Below are positions 58,523 through 64,000 of a stretch of DNA of 64,000 bases, in pieces. How positions within the stretch are numbered: position 1 is the stretch's first letter; the number at the start of each line of letters is the position of its first letter. Where the stretch lies: NCBI GenBank assembly GCA_025800205.1, contig JAOXSD010000113.1:35373-99372 (forward strand), written 5' to 3'. This DNA is from Silicimonas sp. (GTDB taxonomy: Bacteria; Pseudomonadota; Alphaproteobacteria; Rhodobacterales; Rhodobacteraceae). Position numbers and translations under genes: made by a program. Under the pieces are notes generated by a model. That model did no database searches, was not told the origin of the DNA, and worked only from the letters and a program-made list of their open reading frames with translations.

Positions 58523-59377
58523 CTAGCCCTCCCGGCCCGGCAGGCTCTCCCGGCGGCTGCCCGCTTCCCACTCGTCCATCGCCTGCAACGCCTCTTCGGC
58601 GGTTTCGACAAAGCGGAACAGACCGAGATCCGCATCCGAAATCGTGCCCGCATCCGCCAGCGCCTCCCAGTCGATGATCTTCGACCAGAACTCCTTGCCG
58701 AACAGCAGGAACGGCACCGGCTTCATCCGCCCGGTCTGAATGAGCGTGAGACTTTCAAAAAGCTCATCCAGCGTGCCGAAGCCGCCCGGGAACACCGCGA
58801 TGGCGGCGGCGCGCATCAGGAAATGCATCTTGCGAATGGCGAAGTAATGGAAGTTGAACGCGAGATCCGGCGTCACATAGGGGTTGGGCGCCTGTTCGTG
58901 CGGCAACACGATGTTGAGCCCGATGGACACGCCGCCCGCCTCCTCGGCGCCGCGATTGCCGGCCTCCATCACGCCGGGTCCGCCACCGGTGACCACCACG
59001 TTTTCCTTGCCGCCATTTTCCGCCGCCAGGGACCGTTCGGTGATCAGCCGCGCAAAGGTCCGCGCCTCGTCATAGAAGCGGCTGAGATCGGCCAGCGTTT
59101 GGGTCCGGGCGCTGTCCTTCTTGGCAGGTTCCGGAATGCGCGCGCCGCCGAACAGCACCACGGTGGAGGTGATGCCGTATTCGCTCATCAGCATTTCCGG
59201 CTTCAGCAGTTCAAGCTGCAGCCGCACCGGGCGCAATTCCTCGCGACAGAGAAAATCGTCATCGGCAAAGGCCAGACGATAGGCGGGCGAGCGGGTCTGC
59301 GGCGTGTCGGGAATGTCGCGCGCGGTTTCGATATCCTGATGCGCGTCACGGAACACGCGGCTTTTGTCGTCTTTCAT
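58523..59377 (-). CDS. LOG-family protein (nucleotide 5'-monophosphate nucleosidase-like)
   Basis: VVVTGGGPGVMEAGNRGAEEAGG; VFPGGFGTLDELFE (PGGxGTxxE); start MKDDKSRVFRD. Confidence 0.9.
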   Translation of the reverse strand: MKDDKSRVFRDAHQDIETARDIPDTPQTRSPAYRLAFADDDFLCREELRPVRLQLELLKPEMLMSEYGITSTVVLFGGARIPEPAKKDSARTQTLADLSRFYDEARTFARLITERSLAAENGGKENVVVTGGGPGVMEAGNRGAEEAGGVSIGLNIVLPHEQAPNPYVTPDLAFNFHYFAIRKMHFLMRAAAIAVFPGGFGTLDELFESLTLIQTGRMKPVPFLLFGKEFWSKIIDWEALADAGTISDADLGLFRFVETAEEALQAMDEWEAGSRRESLPGREG

Positions 59378-59435
59378 CGGGTCTCCCCTCCTGATCGTCT
59401 GTTCTGCATGGCAGCGGATTGGCCCGCTGGCAAGT

Positions 59436-61346
59436 TCAGCGCGCCTGCCAATGCACCCCGGCGGGCGGGATGTCGATACCGTCGAATTGCAGCGTTTCGG
59501 GGGCATAATTGAAGACAAAGCGGTGCGTTTCGGTGTCGCGGATCCGCAGCCCTTCGGGCAGGGTTTCGCGCGCCAGCCCCGCAGCCCCCACGACCTGACC
59601 GAGGATCGCGTCGAAGGCGGCATCGTCGGGCCAGCCGGCCAGGTAGTACAAACCGTCCGCCCCCATCATCGCCGGACGTCCATCGGCGGTTTCAAAACTG
59701 ACCGGCGCCTGACCTTCGAGATGTTCGAACCAGCGTTTGAAATGGCCGGTCGCAAGCGGCAGGGGCGCAAAAGGCGGCAGGCTTTCGAGCCGCGCGGTGG
59801 TCACATCGAGCCCGTCGATATTGGGCGGCAGCGGTGTGGGGATGGTCAGATCGCCATCGCGACTGCCCGAACGCGGCCCCAGGATCGCACTGCCTCCGAA
59901 GCGGCGGAGCGCGCTCTGCAACGCTTCGGGCAATTCCAGCAAACCCGGCGCAAGAACAAGACGATAGCCGGTCAGATCGGTGGTTTCGGCGGGAAGAATA
60001 TCGACCGAAAGCCCGGCCCGGCGCAGGGCGCGGTAGCTGTCGAAGACAAGGCCGAAATAGCTGAAATCGGCGCCCTGGGGCAGCGCCTCCCAGGCCCAGG
60101 CCGACGGGTAATCGAAGATCAGCGCCACCGGGGAGCGGCCCTGCGAGACCTCGGGCATCTGCGCCAGTTCGCGCGCCACTTGCTGCGCCTCGCCCAGCGC
60201 AGGCGCGGCGGCGCTGTCGGGGCGCAACAGGCCCGCGTGCATCTGCTCCTGGGCAAAGGGCGCCTGACGCCAGCGGAAATAGCAGACCGCCTCGGCGCCG
60301 TGGGCGAAAGCCTCCCAGGTCCAGAGCCGGGGCATGCCATCGAGCGGCGCCACATTCCAATCGGCCCAGTTCACCGGGCCGGGCTGCTGCTCCATCACCC
60401 AAAGCCGCCCCCGCCCGACCGCGCGATAAAGGTCATGGTGAAAGGCCTGCGCATCCGGATGCCCCTGGCGCAGGAAGCGGCTCTGCTCCGCTTCGCTGGC
60501 CTCCATCCGGTCCAGCAAAAAGCCCAGCGGATAGGAATCCCAGGAGGCGATGTCGAGATCGGCGCCGACGTCAAAATGGTCGAAGGACAGGATGCGGCCC
60601 ATGTAATTGTGAATGAGCGGCGCCTGGGTATGGCGGCGCAGGATCTCCGTCTGAGCCCGGTTGAACCGCACCACCTGATCGGAGGAAAAGCGCCGGAAGG
60701 CCAGGAGATGGGACGGGTTGAGATCGGTCACCGCCAGGTTGGGCAGATCGATCTCCGCAAAGTCGCGATATTCCATCGACCAGAAGACATTGCCCCAGGC
60801 CCGGTTCAGCGCCTCGGGCGATTGATAGCGCTGAGCGCACCAGTCGCGAAAGGCGCGGCGGGCCGGTTCGGAATAGGACAGCACCGTGTCATGGCAGCCG
60901 TATTCATTGTCGGTCTGCCAGGCCGCCACATGGGGATTGGCGCCATAGCGTTCGCCCAGGCGCGTGACGATGTGGCGGCAGTCTTCCAGGTAGCCTTCGT
61001 GGGAGAAGCAGTAATGTCGGCGGGACCCGAAACCGCGCGGGCGCCCCTCTTCATCCACGGCCAGCATGTCGGGGTGTTTGTCCAGCATCCAGCGCGGCGG
61101 TGTGGCGGTGGGGGTGCCGAGGATGACCTTCAGCCCCGCCTGCCCCAGCACCTCGATGGCGCGATCGAGCCAGTCGAAATCATAGGCCCCCGGTGTCGGC
61201 TCCAGCCGCGACCAGGCAAATTCGCCGATCCGCACCCAGGTCAGGCCGGTCTCGACCATGCGGGCGGCATCTTCGGCCCAGATCTCCTCGGGCCAGTGTT
61301 CGGGGTAGTAGCACACGCCCAGGCTGCGGGTCTGGGGATCGGTCAT
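59436..61346 (-). CDS. GH42-type beta-galactosidase
   Basis: LGVCYYPEHWPEEIWAEDAARMVETGLTWVRIGEFAWSRLEP; AAWQTDNEYGCHDT; WVMEQQPGPVNW. Confidence 0.92.
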   Translation of the reverse strand: MTDPQTRSLGVCYYPEHWPEEIWAEDAARMVETGLTWVRIGEFAWSRLEPTPGAYDFDWLDRAIEVLGQAGLKVILGTPTATPPRWMLDKHPDMLAVDEEGRPRGFGSRRHYCFSHEGYLEDCRHIVTRLGERYGANPHVAAWQTDNEYGCHDTVLSYSEPARRAFRDWCAQRYQSPEALNRAWGNVFWSMEYRDFAEIDLPNLAVTDLNPSHLLAFRRFSSDQVVRFNRAQTEILRRHTQAPLIHNYMGRILSFDHFDVGADLDIASWDSYPLGFLLDRMEASEAEQSRFLRQGHPDAQAFHHDLYRAVGRGRLWVMEQQPGPVNWADWNVAPLDGMPRLWTWEAFAHGAEAVCYFRWRQAPFAQEQMHAGLLRPDSAAAPALGEAQQVARELAQMPEVSQGRSPVALIFDYPSAWAWEALPQGADFSYFGLVFDSYRALRRAGLSVDILPAETTDLTGYRLVLAPGLLELPEALQSALRRFGGSAILGPRSGSRDGDLTIPTPLPPNIDGLDVTTARLESLPPFAPLPLATGHFKRWFEHLEGQAPVSFETADGRPAMMGADGLYYLAGWPDDAAFDAILGQVVGAAGLARETLPEGLRIRDTETHRFVFNYAPETLQFDGIDIPPAGVHWQAR

Positions 61347-61373
61347 GGGAACCTCCGCTGTGGTTCTGCCCGT

Positions 61374-62261
61374 TTACGGGTTTTGCATCGTGACGCAAGA
61401 TGGATCGTCCCACCAGGCGGCCAGCCTTTCGGCAGAGGTGCCGGGCGCCAGCCCGATGGCAACCAGCGCCGTGGTTGCCGCCTCGGCGCGGCGGGCAAAG
61501 TGTTTCTGGCGGCCCACCGCATGCACCTCCCAATAGGCCCCATTGCCATCGGGCAGCAGCGCCTTCAGCCGCAACAGACCCGGCGGCAGATCGGCCAGCC
61601 GGGCTTCGATCTCGGCCTGGCTGCGCGGCGCCGGATCCGGATCGGAGTAATGGACGTAATCGGGATGGGGCGCGGTCTGGACCTCGGGCGCGCATTCGGG
61701 CGTTGCGTCGAACAAAAGCGCCGCGATGGCGGCAAGGTTGTCGGCGCGGCACCAGGCGGCCAGACCGATCTGCGCCAGTTCCGCGCCCACGTCACCGCCC
61801 TTGGAAACGGCGACCAGATCGGCGCAGGTCAGTTGCGCGGCCACCTGATCCGTGATGCGCCCGTCGCTCAGTTGCGCGGCAAGATTTTCGCTGTCGGCGA
61901 GGCTGATGATACCGCCATAGCGCAGGTCCGGCTCGGCCAGTGCCAGCCCCGCAATCCTGGCCGGATCGGCGATGCCGCTGGCCTCGACAATCAGGTGATC
62001 GGGACGCGGATGACGGTCGAGCATGTCACCGATCGCATAGAAAAGATCTCCCGACATGGTGCAGCAGATGCAGCCGTTGGTCAGTTCGATCGTGTCCTCG
62101 CGGGCGGAGTGCAGGAGCGCGGCATCGAGGTTGATCGCACCAAAATCATTGACCAGTACCGCCAGTCGCAACCCGTGGTCGCCCGCCAGCAAGGTATTGA
62201 TCAACGTGGTTTTTCCCGCGCCCAGATAGCCGCCAATCACGGAGAGCGGCAGCGCGCTCAC
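61374..62261 (-). CDS. COG0523 (CobW/ZNG1-type) GTPase
   Basis: GGYLGAGKTTLINTLLA, ELTNGCICCTMSGDL (CxCC), LIVEASGIADP. Confidence 0.9.
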   Translation of the reverse strand: MSALPLSVIGGYLGAGKTTLINTLLAGDHGLRLAVLVNDFGAINLDAALLHSAREDTIELTNGCICCTMSGDLFYAIGDMLDRHPRPDHLIVEASGIADPARIAGLALAEPDLRYGGIISLADSENLAAQLSDGRITDQVAAQLTCADLVAVSKGGDVGAELAQIGLAAWCRADNLAAIAALLFDATPECAPEVQTAPHPDYVHYSDPDPAPRSQAEIEARLADLPPGLLRLKALLPDGNGAYWEVHAVGRQKHFARRAEAATTALVAIGLAPGTSAERLAAWWDDPSCVTMQNP

Positions 62262-63871
62262 AGAAGATGCACCTTGCCGCCGAAGACGGTTCCCAACACC
62301 GGCACATCCTTGAGACCCTCTGCGCCCAGCGCCAGCGGATCGGCGCCCAGCACCGCGAAATCGGCGCGTTTTCCGGGTGCGATGGAGCCGATTTCACCAT
62401 CGAGTTTCAGGATGCGGGCGGCGCCGAGGGTGATGAGTTCCAGCGCGTCGTCCACCGACACCCGCTCCTCTGCCCCCAGGGTCGCGCCCGACATGGTTTG
62501 TCGGTTGGCCGCGCACCATGCGGTGAAAAGGGGGCCGAGCGGGGTCACCGGCGCATCGGAATGGATCGCGCAGGTCACCCCTTCCGCCATCGCGGTTCTG
62601 AGCGCATTCATCCGTGCGGCCCGGTCGGGGCCAAGGGTGCGGGCGGCGTGTTGGTCGCCGAAATACCACAGGTGATTGGCAAAGAGATTGCAGGCCACGC
62701 CCAGGTCTGCAGCGCGGCGGAAGAGGGCGCGATCCATCATCTGGCAATGTTGCAAGACGTGCCGCGCGCCAGGCCAGGGGTGGGCACGAGCGGCGGCTTC
62801 GAGCGCATCGAGCGAGACTTCCGCGGCCTCATCGCCATTGACGTGAATATGCATCTGCACGCCCGCCCGCTGCATTTCCATCGCCAGCGCGTGGATCTGA
62901 TCGGGCGCGGTGTTCCAGAGCCCGTTCGGCTGGCCCTCCACATAGCCGGGCCAGCGCACCCGCGCGGTCCAGCCCTGAATGGACCCATCGGTCATCAGCT
63001 TCACGGCACCCAGACGCAGCTTGTCGCTGCTGCGCACCTTCAGCGCCAGCGCGCGGGCGGCCACCTCTTCCGGCGCAGCCGAGGCACCGATGGCGGGCAC
63101 GATCCGCAGCGGGTAGTCATCGCGCCCGGTGACCTCCAGCATCAGGTCGAGGTCGTCATCATCGAGCATGGAATAAAGGTCGGTGATCGTGGTCACACCG
63201 GCGCGGGTGGCGATGCTGGCGTAGGTCTCGATGGCCTCGGCGCTTTGCGACAGCAGCCGGAAATCGACCCCGATCCGGCGCAGCACCGGGAACATGGCGG
63301 CCATTTCCTGCAACTCGCCATTGGGCGCGCCATCCGCGCCCTTGACCACACCTTCAAGCGGCGTGTCGGCGGAGTAACCTGCCAGTTCCAGAGCTGCGGT
63401 ATTCACGCACATCAGGTGGAAGTTGGAGAACAACACGGCGACCGGTTTGTCGCGGCTCACCTGATCCAGATGGTGGCGGTTGAGCCGTTCGCCTTCGAGA
63501 AAGATCGGATCAAGCCCCCAGCCAAAGACCATCTCGCCACTCGCGGCCTCACGCAGTCGCGCGATGATGTCGTCGGTGCTGGTCAGCCCTTCCCAAAGCC
63601 GACCGTCTGCGTCGATCCGGTCGTGATAGCCCACATAGGAATAGCGCCACATGGAGCCCGCCATCATATGGGCGTGGCCTTCGACGAAACCCGGCATCAG
63701 CACCGCGTCGCTGAGGCTGTCATCCATCACCCCGCCGCCCCAGGCATCGGCGCAATCGGCCCCGCCCACCGCCAGAATGCACCCGTCGCGCACGGCGACA
63801 TGGGTCGCCTCGGGCAGACCGCGCTCCATGGTGATGATTTTTTTTGCTTTGAAAACGCGCGTTTCTGTCAT
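62258..63871 (-). CDS. Amidohydrolase family protein (YtcJ-like/Amidohydro_3)
   Basis: LMPGFVEGHAHMMAG; MHIHVNGDEAAEVSLDALE; AIHSDAPVTPLGP; ATGA overlap with GTPase. Confidence 0.9.
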   Translation of the reverse strand: MTETRVFKAKKIITMERGLPEATHVAVRDGCILAVGGADCADAWGGGVMDDSLSDAVLMPGFVEGHAHMMAGSMWRYSYVGYHDRIDADGRLWEGLTSTDDIIARLREAASGEMVFGWGLDPIFLEGERLNRHHLDQVSRDKPVAVLFSNFHLMCVNTAALELAGYSADTPLEGVVKGADGAPNGELQEMAAMFPVLRRIGVDFRLLSQSAEAIETYASIATRAGVTTITDLYSMLDDDDLDLMLEVTGRDDYPLRIVPAIGASAAPEEVAARALALKVRSSDKLRLGAVKLMTDGSIQGWTARVRWPGYVEGQPNGLWNTAPDQIHALAMEMQRAGVQMHIHVNGDEAAEVSLDALEAAARAHPWPGARHVLQHCQMMDRALFRRAADLGVACNLFANHLWYFGDQHAARTLGPDRAARMNALRTAMAEGVTCAIHSDAPVTPLGPLFTAWCAANRQTMSGATLGAEERVSVDDALELITLGAARILKLDGEIGSIAPGKRADFAVLGADPLALGAEGLKDVPVLGTVFGGKVHLL

Positions 63872-64000
63872 TCCGGGTACTCCTCGCGGCAGGTTGCACG
63901 GTTTCTTTCGGGGCGTCCATGGGCGATCTGGTCAAAAAACTTGACCTCGCGGGGGCAGTCGTGATCGGCTGTGAAAAACAGCAAAAATAACCGACCGGGA

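Noticed and set aside
59364-62675. 1103-aa plus-strand ORF
   Set aside because: Antisense to the GH42, COG0523 GTPase and amidohydrolase genes, all with clear motifs; composition (Arg/Gly/His-rich, no domain) typical of shadow ORFs in GC-rich DNA.

Overview
High-GC window with the gene content and codon style of an alphaproteobacterium, probably Rhodobacteraceae (inference from gene content; no search was run). I support about 57 protein genes. No tRNA, rRNA, CRISPR array or transposase was recognised. Segments: (1) 0.2-18.6 kb, mostly housekeeping: a frameshifted membrane protein, MltB-type transglycosylase, RNase R, dapE, dapD, choice-of-anchor-L/Hint protein, L-asparaginase II, IalB-like protein, rlmN, htpX, htpG. 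(2) 18.7-22.7 kb: IorAB-type molybdenum hydroxylase, an SDR and a cupin dioxygenase-like gene. (3) 22.7-45.6 kb: a nearly gapless minus-strand run of about 21 genes. It combines a split xanthine-dehydrogenase-family molybdenum hydroxylase, CoxE/MoxR-like maturation proteins, two tandem SRPBCC proteins, a giant hendecad-repeat flotillin, the two halves of a Tm-1-like protein (one fused to a LivF ATPase), a complete branched-chain-type ABC importer, an AraC regulator, an Fe-alcohol dehydrogenase, a lactonase-like MBL protein and an SMP-30/isochorismatase fusion. This is the best candidate for an undescribed catabolic/uptake system. (4) 45.8-51 kb: RppH, a methyltransferase, and an orphan DnaE2 with a LexA-box-like site at its start and an apparently truncated C-terminus. 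(5) 50.9-58.3 kb: NarXL-type two-component pair divergent from a sugar ABC transporter with a gluconolactonase-like gene. (6) 58.3-63.9 kb: GlsB, LOG-family protein, GH42 beta-galactosidase, COG0523 GTPase and amidohydrolase. Family calls come from reading motifs in the supplied translations; coordinates use the ORF track with starts refined where stated.
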